From: Thoreauomyces humboldtii
Taxonomy: Eukaryota; Chytridiomycota; Chytridiomycetes; Spizellomycetales; Powellomycetaceae
Direction of reading: 5' to 3'
Length of the DNA stretch: 39,960 nt
NCBI GenBank assembly: GCA_027596035.1
Contig: JADGJA010000121.1
Location: 1 to 39,960, forward strand
In this document: piece by piece, positions 1 to 11,900 of the stretch
Layout: every line of letters starts with the position of its first letter
Numbering within the stretch: position 1 is the stretch's first letter
Position numbers and translations under genes: made by a program
The notes under the pieces: generated by a model
Seen by the model: only the letters and a program-made list of their open reading frames with translations
Told to the model about the DNA's origin: nothing
Database searches by the model: none

Positions 1-24
1 ACCCCCACCCGCTCCGTGTCGATC

Positions 25-71
<47 letters not shown>

Positions 72-405
72 ACCTGCTGCCAAGAGCAACCTACCTCCTC
101 CTGCCCCTGATTTTCGCTTCTCATCCAGGCCCTCTGCAACGCAAAGAGGACCTCCTGCTTTGAACAACCAACCAACCAACCAACTTACCAACCCCGCGCG
201 CAATGGCCCCTTTCGTGATGCTGCTACTGCTGCTTGCTGCGTGCGGGCTCGCGGCGGCACCCCCCGCTGCTGAGACCTTTCCCGCCGCTTCCATATTACT
301 CGCATCCCCACTCACTCCCCCCCAGCGTGCCCGTCAATCCTGTCTCTCCCTTCTTTCCCCCTCCCGCCGCCTTTCAGTCAACGCACCCCCTCTAGCTCCC
401 TCGCA
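1..405 (+). promoter_or_regulatory. Upstream and leader region of the NRPS gene
   Basis: The stretch holds a CTG microsatellite, AACC-type repeats at about 163-184 and a strongly pyrimidine-rich tract from about 290 to 400 just before the ATG. CT-rich tracts before the start are common in fungal promoters. No clear TATA box is visible. An upstream ATG at 203 opens a different frame that overlaps the main start. A CTTTCAG at about 371-377 could be a leader-intron acceptor. The true promoter may lie left of the window. Confidence 0.4.
31..69 (+). repeat. (CTG)13 microsatellite
   Basis: Thirteen uninterrupted CTG units lie about 340 bp before the NRPS start. In frame they would read as a run of leucines, but nothing suggests they are translated. 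Such trinucleotide runs vary in length between strains. Confidence 0.95.
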
Positions 406-2940
406 ATGCGCAACCTCGATTTCAGCTGGGACAACACGCAGCGCCTCATGCTCGATCGCTCGGTGCTGGCCACCCTCCGTCGCGATGAGCTGCTTTGTCT
501 GACGCGTTACGCCGCCCAGACCCTTTTCAAAATCTACTTCTCTGGACTCGGCCACATGGCCACCGCTGCCGCCAGCAGCACCGCCGGGCTTCTCGACTTG
601 GCCGCTCCTGTCAAGGCCTCCTTGCTCTCCGCTCTTCGCGCCGAGGCTTCCACCGGCAGCGTTGTCCACGGTCTAAAGGACACGATGCAGTACTGGCTCG
701 ATGGCAACACCGCTTCTTCCGACCAAGCCGACCTGACTTTGACCTTTGTTCAAACCTCCTGGTCAGCCGCCTACGACGAGCAGCTTTTCACCCGTTCCTT
801 CATGGAAGGACTGTCTGCAGACATCTGCACCGTCTTGGCCCTGCCCGACTGCTCCTGGCGCGATCTCCAGCTGCAAAACATGCAGTCAAAAGTCTCTGTC
901 TCTGATGGCCGCCTCTTGATGGCGCAGCAGGACGATCGCGCTCGAGTCATCTCTGACTTTCTCGTCAAAAACACCGCAGCCCTCCCCGACGAGGTTGCTC
1001 TCCATCTTCTCGACGGGCCACAGATCACCTGGGCACAGCTTGCAGCCATGATACAGCAACTCGTCGACACTTGCTTTAGCAAAGTTACCCGCGGATTGCG
1101 CGTGGCGGTGTGTGTCGAACGCTCGTCAGCTCAGATCGCCATTGTCCTGGCCATCTTCGCCGTGGGCGCAGTGTACGTTCCCATCGATCCAGAGGTCCCG
1201 AGCGTCCGCAAGCGCCAGATTGTGGAAATCTCGCAGTCCGCCTTCTGCGTTTTTCGCGGCGGCAAAACCTATGATATGGCCGACTGGCTTTCGAACACCG
1301 CAGTCGCGCTGTTCGTTGACGATTCTCTCTCGCTCATCAAGGCTGAGCGTTCCACTGCCAGCGTGACCTGGTGCAGATCGCTCTGCACCTCCTCGGTTCA
1401 AGGCTCTGACATTGCCGCCGTCCTCTTTACCAGTGGTAGCACCGGCGAGCCCAAGGGCGTCATGCTCTCCCACACGAACCTCATCTCCGCTGTCCAGCCC
1501 ATGGTGGAGTGCTGGGCGGCCGGCCCCAAGCGGCGCATCCTGCAGTACAGCAACATCTCTTTCGACGTTCATTTGCTCGACATCGTTGCCGCTACCAGCG
1601 TGGGAGCCGTGCTCTGTCTCGCCCCGAAGCTCGACCTCATGACCGACTTGGCAAGCTGCATGCGTCGGATGGCTGTGGAAGCTGTTCTTCTGACCCCTAC
1701 TGTGATCGCGACCTTGACGCCGGACGAGGTTCCGTCGCTCAAGTATCTGACGTCCGCCGGCGAGTGCCTGCTGCAGGAAATAGTAGATCAGTGGGCCGAC
1801 AAACTGATTTTGACCAACCTCTACGGTATACCCCTCCCTTCTGCCCTGTCGTTTTCACTTCTTCGAAATAGCTGACAGAAGAGTCATTTTTTTTTCGTTA
1901 CTTTTCAGGGCCATGTGAGGCGAGCTGCGTCGTTTCCGGCACTGTGCAACCTGGCCAGCGGTCCTCCGAGGTTGGGCATCTGATGGATGACACTCTCGTC
2001 GTGGTGGTCGATAAGGAGGGTCGCCTGTTGCCAAAAGGATGCCTCGGCGAGCTCTGCTTCAGCGGAAGAATTGTCGCGCAAGGTTATGAGAACCGAAGGG
2101 ACCTCACAGCGCAACGCTTCGTCACGCTTGCAAGCGTGCCGGACAGAGTCTTTCACAAGACCGGTCAGTACTGTTGTATAAAATGCCTTTGGTGTACGGT
2201 GGCTAACGATGCAAATTGATGATTCTTACAGGTGATCTTGGACGCGTCACGGACGATGGCAGGGTGGAGGTCCGAGGTCGCGCCGATTCTATGGTCAAGA
2301 TATCAGGACAGCGCGTGGAGCTTGGCGAGATTCACGCCACTCTTCGCCCGCACGTGGCATCTGTTTCCGTACAAGCGAGGAAGGATTTACGGGGACAGAC
2401 CCGCTTATATGCTTTTGTGACCGTCTCGGACAATCTGGCGCGGACTGTGGCAGGCTGTAAGATGATCAATCGGATCGACGTTGTCAACTCGTTGATGGCT
2501 ATATGTCAGGACCGGCTTCCATCGTACATGGTTCCACGTATAGTCGAGCTTGACCGAATGCTGGTGAGCCAAAGCGGCAAGATTGACGCCAAAGGATTGT
2601 TTACTTTGTTCGACCAGGCTCAGCAGCAACGGAAGCAACAGGACCGACCCGACAGGGCCGATACATTGAATAAACAGGAATTGTCCCTCGAACGGACTGT
2701 ATCCGACATTGTCGAAGCAATTATCGAGGCAAAGTCCGTGCCGCCGACCGCCAACTTGATCACTTGGGGACTCACATCCATCGACGCCATTCGGGTCGTC
2801 GCAGAAACCCGTAAACATTTTCCGGACCATGACCTCTCGTCCCTGACCGTAGCCGTGATACTACGTGACCCTAGCATCATGTCCATTGTTGCGCACATCA
2901 GCAGAACCGGAAAAGTTCTTCCCACCCAAGCTCGTCCGTG
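406..2940 (+). other. NRPS module 1: condensation-domain remnant, A1, T1
   Basis: Residues 1 to about 180 precede the first A domain and contain no HHxxxD. Their last 100 or so residues (LTLTF, YDEQLF, SFMEGL, then a spacer) resemble the C-terminal end of a C domain as it leads into A4 and A5 of this protein. I read them as a truncated C domain. A1 spans about residues 185-680: A3 FTSGSTGEPKG, A4 FDVHLLD, A5 NLYGPCE (Cys where Thr is usual), A7 HKTGDLG, A8 GRADSMVKISGQR, A10 SQSGKID. Aligning A4-A5 to GrsA gives binding-pocket residues D V L L T A L C V, which I cannot assign to an amino acid. T1 has GLTS with Ser741. Confidence 0.8.
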
Positions 2941-5900
2941 CGAAGGCCATGCGCTCGGCACTTACCAAACATCTATCGGTGAACTCTGTGTGTCTCGAAT
3001 GTCGTCCTTTCAAGAGAGCATCTTCCATGCACACGTACACGGGAGCCCGACGGCTTACAACTGCCCTTACGGTTTCCTTATCCCGACGGTCATGGACGAT
3101 ACAGCGTTGTTGACGGCCTTGCGGCTCATGGTGGATGGACATTCCGAGCTTCGTACCACATTTTCCCATGCTGGAGAGAGAGCAGAGTTCGCGGATCTCG
3201 CTGGACTTCTGCAGATTGTCCATCCGGCTGGATTTCCCCTGTCTTTCATCTCCACAAGCAGTTCTGCTGGCGGAGCAGTGTCTGTCGAGCGGGGTATGGA
3301 AATGATCATGAACAACAACCGAGTGGCATTCGACCTGTGCAATGGACCGATCTTTCGCGGCTGGGCGGTTCGCGTTCTAGACAATACGAAAGAAGCCTCA
3401 ACGCTGCTCTATCTTAACTTCCATCACATTATCGTCGATGACTGGACCATTGACCTGTTACTTCGCGAGCTGCTGGAACTGTACGCGGGACTGATCGCCG
3501 GCAGAACACCTAGGGTCACCGGGGCGGAATTTGGCTACCTTGACTACACCGATCATCAGCTTGCAGACCTGGATGCAACCCGCATGGATCTATCAAAGTG
3601 GTGGACGGGGGTTTTCAATGATCAGCAACTGGTTCCACTCGAAGTCTGCCAGCCAGATGCTTTTCAAGCCGAATCTGACATCAGCATTGACGTGGAGACC
3701 GAATGCCGTGTAGAGCAGTTTGTGTTGGACCGAAATGTGGCGACCGAGTTCTTTGGAAACTGCCAGGACAGGGGCGTCACCAAATTTGTTGCTGCCATGT
3801 CCTTGGTGACAGTATTGCTTTCCCGGTGAGTTCGCTCGCGTGTAATGTAAGCTAAGGGTGAAAATTAAGCTGCTTTGTTGTGTTTCAGGTACACCTCTCG
3901 GAAAGAGTTTGCGCTCTGCACAGCAACCTCGCAACGCACAGTTCACCCGCAAACCTCGTCGGTCCTAGGTTATTGCATCAACGTTGTTCCCGTGCCGGTC
4001 ACTGTGAGACCTGAGCAGTGTTTCTCCGATGTGCTTCAGCTGACAGCACAAACCGTTGCCGAATCGCAAGCATATGGCGCGCTACCATTCGAGGACATCA
4101 AATCTGCCTTGAACCGCCGGTTCGCTTCGAACGATGCGATTTCTACCGCCTTCCCGATCATGTTTACATATGCGTCGACTTCAAAGTGGCCTTTGCAGGC
4201 CGAGCCTCTGATCGTTCCGCGTCAAGGGCGCCGCTTCGACCTCATCATCACATTGATCGACGACAAAGTGAAGCCGTCATTTCAGTTCGACTACCACGTT
4301 GAGCTCTTCCCGCGACCTTTTATCGCCATGATGGCAACTCACTTGGAACAGTTGATGCGCTCCTGCGCGAAATCTGCCATGCAAAGCGTTCCCGTACGCG
4401 CACTTTCCTTCATGCCTGCCGCTCAGGACGAGCTCATTACGCAAAGCTGGTGCTCACCAAGGGTGCCGCCATGCGATCTGCAACAGGACGGGACCCTCTT
4501 GCACCAGCTCGTGGAACAGCAGGCGCTGAAGAGTCCCGATTCCATTGCTGTGCAGCAGCTAGATGGTCTGAAGGTGACTTACGGCGAGCTGGATCGGCAG
4601 GTAAATTTCGATGGCGCTTTCTTCGCTACATTAATCTTTCCTCACTCGAGCTGATCAATGATACTTTGCGGGAATTAGGCGAATGTGCTGGCGCGCCGTA
4701 TTCGATCAGTTCTCGAATTCCCTTCAGGAAATGTTACGGTAGGTATCTTCATGCAGAAGAGTTCGAGAGAGATCGTGTCCAAGCTCGCGATCTGCAAGGC
4801 TTCCTGCGCATTTGTTCCGATCGATCCTGCTCAGCCGATCGCAAGGAACTTGGTCGTCGTCGCCGAGACCCAAGTCCGACTGATTCTGACGGACGCGGAC
4901 CTCGCCGACATGCTGACAGAGCAGGTCTCGACGGTGGACCCCTCGGTGAAAGTACTGGCGGTGGAGTTCTCCGATGCCGATTTTACCGAAAGCGATCGCC
5001 CTTTGGAAACCTTAATCGACTCTGAAGCGCTCGCATATGTGATATGCACATCCGGCACGACGGGAAACCCCAAGGCCGTAGCAGTGCCTCACCGAGCAGT
5101 GGTAGCGTTTGTTCGGTCCTTTGCGCCGGCGTACAGTTGCTCTGGCGGAGCCAAGGTTCTTCAGTTCTCCAACGTCACTTTCGATGTCTCCATCGGTGAC
5201 ATCTTCATGACATTGGCGCACGGGGCCACGCTGTGCGTTGCCCCTCACGACCGCCTTATCTCGGACATTGGCGGAACCGTCCACGCTTTGCAGTGCAGCC
5301 ATATTATCGCGACGCCGACTGTTCTGGAGGTTCTGGACCCTTCCGCTGTGCCATCCGTTCGCAGAGTTCTTTGCGGAGGAGAGTCCATCTCGACTACCGT
5401 GCGCAACACCTGGGCAAGCCGCGTCTCGCTCTTTAACGTTTACGGTCCCACCGAGGCCGCCATTTGGGCGACCTGGCGAGAGATCGGACCCGACGAAACG
5501 TCCGCCGCTCTTTTGAAATCCATCGGCGTCGCCTCAGCGTCGGTGTCGACGTTCGTCCTGGCTCCTGATGGCGGACTGCTGCCCCCAGGGGTTGACGGCG
5601 AACTGTATCTGGGGACCCAACGCGGGTTTTCTCAGCTAGCGAAAGGATACCTCGGACGACATGAAGAGACGGAAAGAGCGTTTATCAAGCACCCACGGTT
5701 TGGGTCCCTTTACAAGACTGGTAAGAGACTTGACAGGATAATATTAGCAGGTTCAGCTGGACCAGGACTAGTTACGCTGCATTCTCTCCGCGCAGGCGAC
5801 GTTGCTTGTTTGCATCAAGATGGCCATATTCTTGCTCGAGGCCGGCAAGACTCTCAAGTGAAGATCAGGGGCATCCGCATGGAGCTCTCGGAAATAAATC

Positions 5901-8900
5901 ACGTCGTTCAAGAAGCGGCACAAGGGACCATTTCGTATACTGCCGCAGTCCCTTTCAACGGCGCCATGTCATTGGTGACATTTGTCAGCATGCCAGGATT
6001 CGCTTCTGAGGAAACGCATCCGGATTCCCCCGATCTCGTACTGTGGTTAAGCGAGGAAGTTCGCGGTAAGTTGCGAACTCTCAACGAAGCCGCTGTGCAA
6101 CGCTTGCCTTCACAGATGATTCCACAATACTGGCTGCCGGTGGCGGAACTGCCTAAGAGCACGGCTGGAAAGTTGGACGGAAAGCGTCTCAAACTGCTGG
6201 CGAGCAAGATGCCGGCCGACTTCATCCAGCAGTACTCGATGCTGAGTGAGCCTCAAGAGCTGTCGGTCGAAGATCTCGCCGCTTCTGAGGTCATCATTGC
6301 CAGCGCGCTGTACTCCACTCTCCGTCAAGCTTGGGCGGAAGCTCTGTCCCTCCCGGTTAATGCGATCCGCCCGAACGCTAGCTTTCTCGCTCACGGTGGG
6401 AACAGCATCTCCGCAATCCGCATGTGCTCGGCGGCCGCCGCAGCGGGCATTAGGGGCCTGACGATCAAGATGGTGTACAGCTACAAGACCCTCGTCGCTT
6501 TGTGCAAAGAAGTACAGCGCTGCGAGAATGAGCGCCAGATGAAGGTCACCCAAGGGACATCTGGGAGCGCTTCAGTCGCCGTTTTGCCGGATCAGCAAGC
6601 CCTGATCGAGAGATCGGCCGGGCATGTCAACGCTTACAACCACGGTGTCCACATGCTGTTGCAGCGCCCGGTCACAGTCGACCAGTTTACAACAGCTATC
6701 AGGGCACTGACGGACCACCATCCACTGCTTCGATGCTCCTTTGCTCCTGGTCAATCCAGCAAGTGGACACAGCAAGTGCGTTCGATGCTTGAAGGCGTCC
6801 CGGTTTCTGCAACCGTGGCCGGGCCGAGAGAGGTTTTGCGTCGAGCCGACGATCTCAAAGAAAGCATTAATGTTCAAGATGGCCTCGTATTCGCAGCCGG
6901 GCTGTACACGGTCCCAAAAGACCAACAACATCTCGTGCTCGTTGCGCATGACCTGGTCGCGGACGCTAGCTCCTGGCATATCATTCTTGAGGATTTGGAG
7001 ACTCTGCTAGACGGAGGAGCCCTTTCTCCTGTCCCGTTGTTTGAGCAATGGGCGTGTGGTCAGCGTACATCTCGCTTCATCGCACCGGCGGAGCCGATCA
7101 AGGTCGACAAGTTCAGTTTGGAGGAGGACGCGCCACACCTTCGCAGAACCAAGAGCTTGACGGTGGACTCTGCTGAGCGCTTGGCATTGGCAGAAGTACC
7201 GCGAAAATATTCCAAGATCGGACTCGCGGAAGCCCTTCTTGGCAGCTTTCTGCAAGCCTACAAAGCCGAAGAGTCGGAAAACGAGATATCCCTCACTTCT
7301 CAAACGAGTGGCCGCCACTTTGAAACTTGTCAAGGCGAGACAGATTTCGCTCGTGTTGTTGGTCCATTTGCAGTCGAGCGTCCTCTCTCGATCGAGCTGC
7401 GTCAGGGTGTCGACACCCTCATGCTGGTGAACCAAGTTTGCACTCGACGAAAGCAGGAGTTTACTGGCATGCGTACGCCGGAAGCTCGATTCTCCTTTTT
7501 CGAAGGCGACCTTTCAACAACCAAGCTTTTCCGACCCGTAAAAGGCGGGTGGCTTGAGAACAGCGAAGCCAGATGCCCCATTCTCGAAATCGTGGCGCAA
7601 GATACAGGGGCCAACCTCCGTCTTGTGAGTCTCTTGCGTTGACGTCTCTCTGCAACGCTTCCACTAATGCCTTGCCCGTATCCGCAGACGATTTCTTACA
7701 GTGACGAGCTTCATGCAGGGTCGCTCATTACAAACTTGCTTGGTGACTGGAAGCGCAACATCCTTGCTCTGGCCTCGCAGGCGGTGGCAGCGCATCCGTC
7801 CCTCGACCAGACCCTTCTCTCGACCTGGAAGGCATGCTGCTGGGATGACTCCGTTAAGCCGGAGTTGCAGAAACTTGACGTGGACCCCGCCTGTGTTGAT
7901 CGAGTTTACCCGACCACCTCGCTTCAGACTTCGATGCTCCTGCAAAGCTTGGAAAAACCGGGCGCCTACTGCAGCCAGCTGATAGGGACTGCTCAAGGCA
8001 CCTTGAATGTACCGCGCTTTGTCGACGCATGGTGCACAGTCATGCGCTCCAACGACATCTTCCAGACGGTCTTTGTCCCGATCGTCTCTGGCGGTCTTGT
8101 CTCTTTCGTTCACGTTCGGCTTCAGGATAGTGCAGACTTTGCGTTCCCCATTCGCGTCGACGAAGATGCAGACGGTTCGAAGGAGGCAGTGGAGCGCTTT
8201 TGCAAATCGCAAGCTACCCACTGTCTGAAGTGGGGCAAATTGCCGTGGAGCCTCACCATTCACGGCAAGCCTGGCGGAGAATGCCGTTTCTCGCTACTCA
8301 TTCACCACGCCATCATGGATGGGACTTCTCTTGCTCTTCTGTTCCGCCAGGTCAGCAGCGCATATCAGGGTGAGTCGGTCATGCGGAGCCCCAGCTTCTG
8401 CACATACGTGGCCCATATGATGGAGCGGAATACTATCGAAAGTCAAGCGTACTGGAAGACGACTCTGGAAGGCGCGACGGACTCCGAAGGTCCCTTGATG
8501 ACTCCTTCCGTTCCTCTGAACGCATCGCTTCGAACAAACGGCGTGGTCACGAAGCAGTGTGATACGGCTCTCTTCGAGAAGTTGTCAAAGCTGGCACGAG
8601 ACGCAGACTGCACGCTTTCGAACGTCATGCAGTCCGCCTGGGCTTATCTGATCTCACGCTACACAAACCGCACGGACGTTTCCTTCGGCCTGACGGTCTC
8701 CGGCCGCGAGGGGTCCGAATTGCTTGGCCTGGAATCAATCTGCGGTCCGTGCATCAACACGGTCCCTGTGCGATGCACCTTAAACGAAACCGAGAGCGCC
8801 CTGCAACTTATGACACGCGTGCAGCGCGACGCTGAAGAGCGACTCGAACACCAGACACTCCCCTTGACTGAGATTCTGCAGACTGCTGGAGCGAGCGGAC

Positions 8901-11900
8901 AGCTCTTCTCGACATTGGTCGTCCATGAAAATCAAGAGGGACTGGGGACCGTCTCGCTCGGTAAAGACGCTGCTCTTGCGGACCTCTACGGATTCGCATC
9001 AACGGAGTATCCTCTCTCAATCATCTTGGAAGAGCAGGATTTGGCGATGACGGTGCAGTTCAAATTCGCGGAGAGCGCGTACCACAGAGGAGACGTACAA
9101 CGCCTCGCTGGTCATTACCTGAACGTGGTGCGATGGATGGCCGAAGACCCGACGGCTTTGCTCCAGACGTGCCCGCTGCTCTCCAGCCTGGAAGTCGACG
9201 GGATTTGCAACCACGCCCTTGGGCGTGGGGAGACACTTTCAGACTATTGCACCACTCTCACGCAGCTTTTCCAAGCGCGGGTCGCGTCCAACCCGCACGA
9301 CGTCGCGCTCATGACGGCAACTGGAAACTTGACTTATGACCAGCTGAACCACAAAGTACGAGGATAGGCTTGCGCTTCCTTCCTACCCTTTCAGCGTGTT
9401 TAATCGGGTTTTCTTTCTTGCAGGCAAACTGTGTTGCCCAAACCCTGTGGCAGGAAAATGTGATCAGCGGATCGAACGTTCCCTTGCTTTGCGAACGATC
9501 AGCAGAAACAATTATCGGCATGCTGGGAATCATGAAAGCAGGCTCGGCGTACGTGCCGCTTGACCCCGAAGCCCCAGATTCCCGCAACTTGGATATTATC
9601 CAACGGGTCGGCGGCGCCGTGGTCCTGGCGACAGAGACATTCTGGCCGCGCTTCTCTGCGGCTGTGAAGTTTTCCAAGGCGTTCAACAAAATGGTCTCCT
9701 CGCCGGTCGAAGAGATGGATCATGCAACTCCGGATGGGCTTGCTTACGTTTTATTCACTAGCGGAAGCACAGGTGAGAAAGGGTTTTGCTCTTACACACC
9801 CGGATGTCCTTCAATTCACAGTGCACATTCTTTTAAGGTGTTCCGAAAGGCTGTATGTTGAGCCACCGCTCCGTGGCAAACGCCTGCCTCCGCGCTTCCG
9901 CCGCATATAGCTACGAGCGGACGTCGCGGGTTTTGCTCTCGGCTAGCTATCTCTTCGATGCAGCGGTCATCGACATATTCGGGTCGTTGCTAGCGGGTGG
10001 GACTCTCTGTATTCCAACCAAGGATGAGATCCTCACTAGTGTGACGGAGGTTATGATGAGGCTGGACATCACGCACGCTCACATGACGCCATCGATGATC
10101 AATCTCATGCGGCCACAGGATGTACCTGCATCGCTCCGCGTGCTTGTGTCGGGTGGAGAGAAGATGACGCGAGCCCTCCGCGACGCTTGGGCACAGAAGA
10201 TCAGCCTCTTTGACGGATACGGTAAGATTAACGCAAGCGTATGCCCAGTCGCCGGAATCTGATGCTAATCTTTGATACACGCAGGACCGACTGAGTGCGC
10301 TGTTCAGGTTTGCACCACGCGGATGGAGGCAGACACCGCTCCAGGAGTGGTGACCAGACCCCTGGCCAACAATGAGCTCTTTGTCATGGATTCTCGGGGA
10401 CGACTTGTCCCCCCCGGAGTGTCGGCAGAGCTCTGTGTAGGAGGCCCACAGCTGTTTGAGGGCTATGTCGGCCATCCCGAAGCTACGGCCAATGCCTTCA
10501 CAGCGCATCCGCTTCGAGGCGACAAACTCGTCTATCGCACGGGTAAGCGTCACTTGCGTCCCATTCAGGAAAGGTGCTGTTCACTGATTAAGCACTATCA
10601 TCAGGTGATTTGGCTATGTACTTGCCAAGCGGCTGCATCACGCTTCAAGGCCGTAACGACAATCAGATCAAATGGGCGGGCCAGAGACTGGAGGTCGGGG
10701 AGATCGAGCAAGTAATTCGGAAGCAGTCTTCGCCAGCTCTTCTGGACTGCGCGGTGGTGTTGCGATCGGAGAACTCGACCACTTTCCTCACCGCCTTTGT
10801 GGTGTTCGAGTCAACGGTCGACCAGAAGAGCCATATCGCTGATGTTCGCAACGCTTGCAAGGAAGCGTTGCCGTCCCGTCTCTTGCCGACTCATTTCATT
10901 TCCCTTCCGTCCCTTCCCCGCCTCGTCAGTGGGAAGACAGATCGCAAAACTCTGATCAACATGCCCCTCCCAAAAGCAAGCGACTCTAATTGTTCGCGTG
11001 AAGAGCCAACTGGAGTCGAAGCACGCGTTCTGACGATCGTTGAGGTTCTCCTGCCCGGAAAAAAGCTGGAATTGGATGACAGCCTTCGCGCTACGGGGAT
11101 GCATTCGCTTGCGTGGATGAATCTGACTGCCTCCATCAACCGCGAGTTCAAATGCGCCGCCACTTTTACAACCATGACGAGCCTCGACAGCGTGAAACAA
11201 ATTGCGATGCACATCAAGCGCAATGCCACAACCGGCAACCAGGCAGAAAGACAAGGCTCAAAGACTGAGGATGCTTTGATGAAGATGATACGTCCGCTAG
11301 TGTCCAAGAGCCTTACTCCTGCCGATTCTCTCCAGGCATGCGGGATGTCTTCACTCGCGCTTATGGGGCTACGCGCGGCAGTGCAGCATCAATTTGGAAC
11401 GCAAATTCTCTTCTCGGACCTGATTCGTTTGGACACCGTCTGCAAGCTCGCCGAATGGATTGAGCAGCAAGAGCATATCCACGTCAGAGAAACTCCGCTG
11501 TGTCCGGCTCGCTTCGTCATTGGCGAGGAAAAAGCCAAGGCTTCAGTCTCGCAAGCGCGCATCTGGATGGGCCAGGAGGAGCTGCAAGACAACACCTACA
11601 GCCTGAGCAGAGTCTTGAGATTCAAGAAAGTACAGGGCGGAGCGACCAGGATCCTGCAAGCCATGACCAAGTTGATCGAGTTTTCAAGTGAGCTCCGAAC
11701 GACTTTTAAATGGAACTCTACCACGCACGAGCTATGGCAGCATGTCCATGCCCCTAATGCAAGCGCTACCGACGACGTGAAGCTTTATCCAACCCGCTCT
11801 TTCACCACCGAAGAGTTTTTCGAGATCTGCACACAGGATCACAAGAGACCTTTTATTCTCAGCGCTGGACCCTTGTTCCGCGCCAAGGTTCTGTCGTTGG

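Noticed and set aside
203..502. ORF starting with a leucine-rich, signal-peptide-like sequence
   Set aside because: The leucines come from CTG-type repeats, the frame runs into the NRPS start in another frame, and nothing beyond the hydrophobic stretch looks like a protein. It is kept only as a possible upstream ORF.
5721..5795. In-frame 25-residue insertion in A2
   Set aside because: There is no stop, but a GTAAGA donor and CGCAG acceptor flank it and removal restores YKTG|DVA. The same site holds an intron in A1, A3 and A5.
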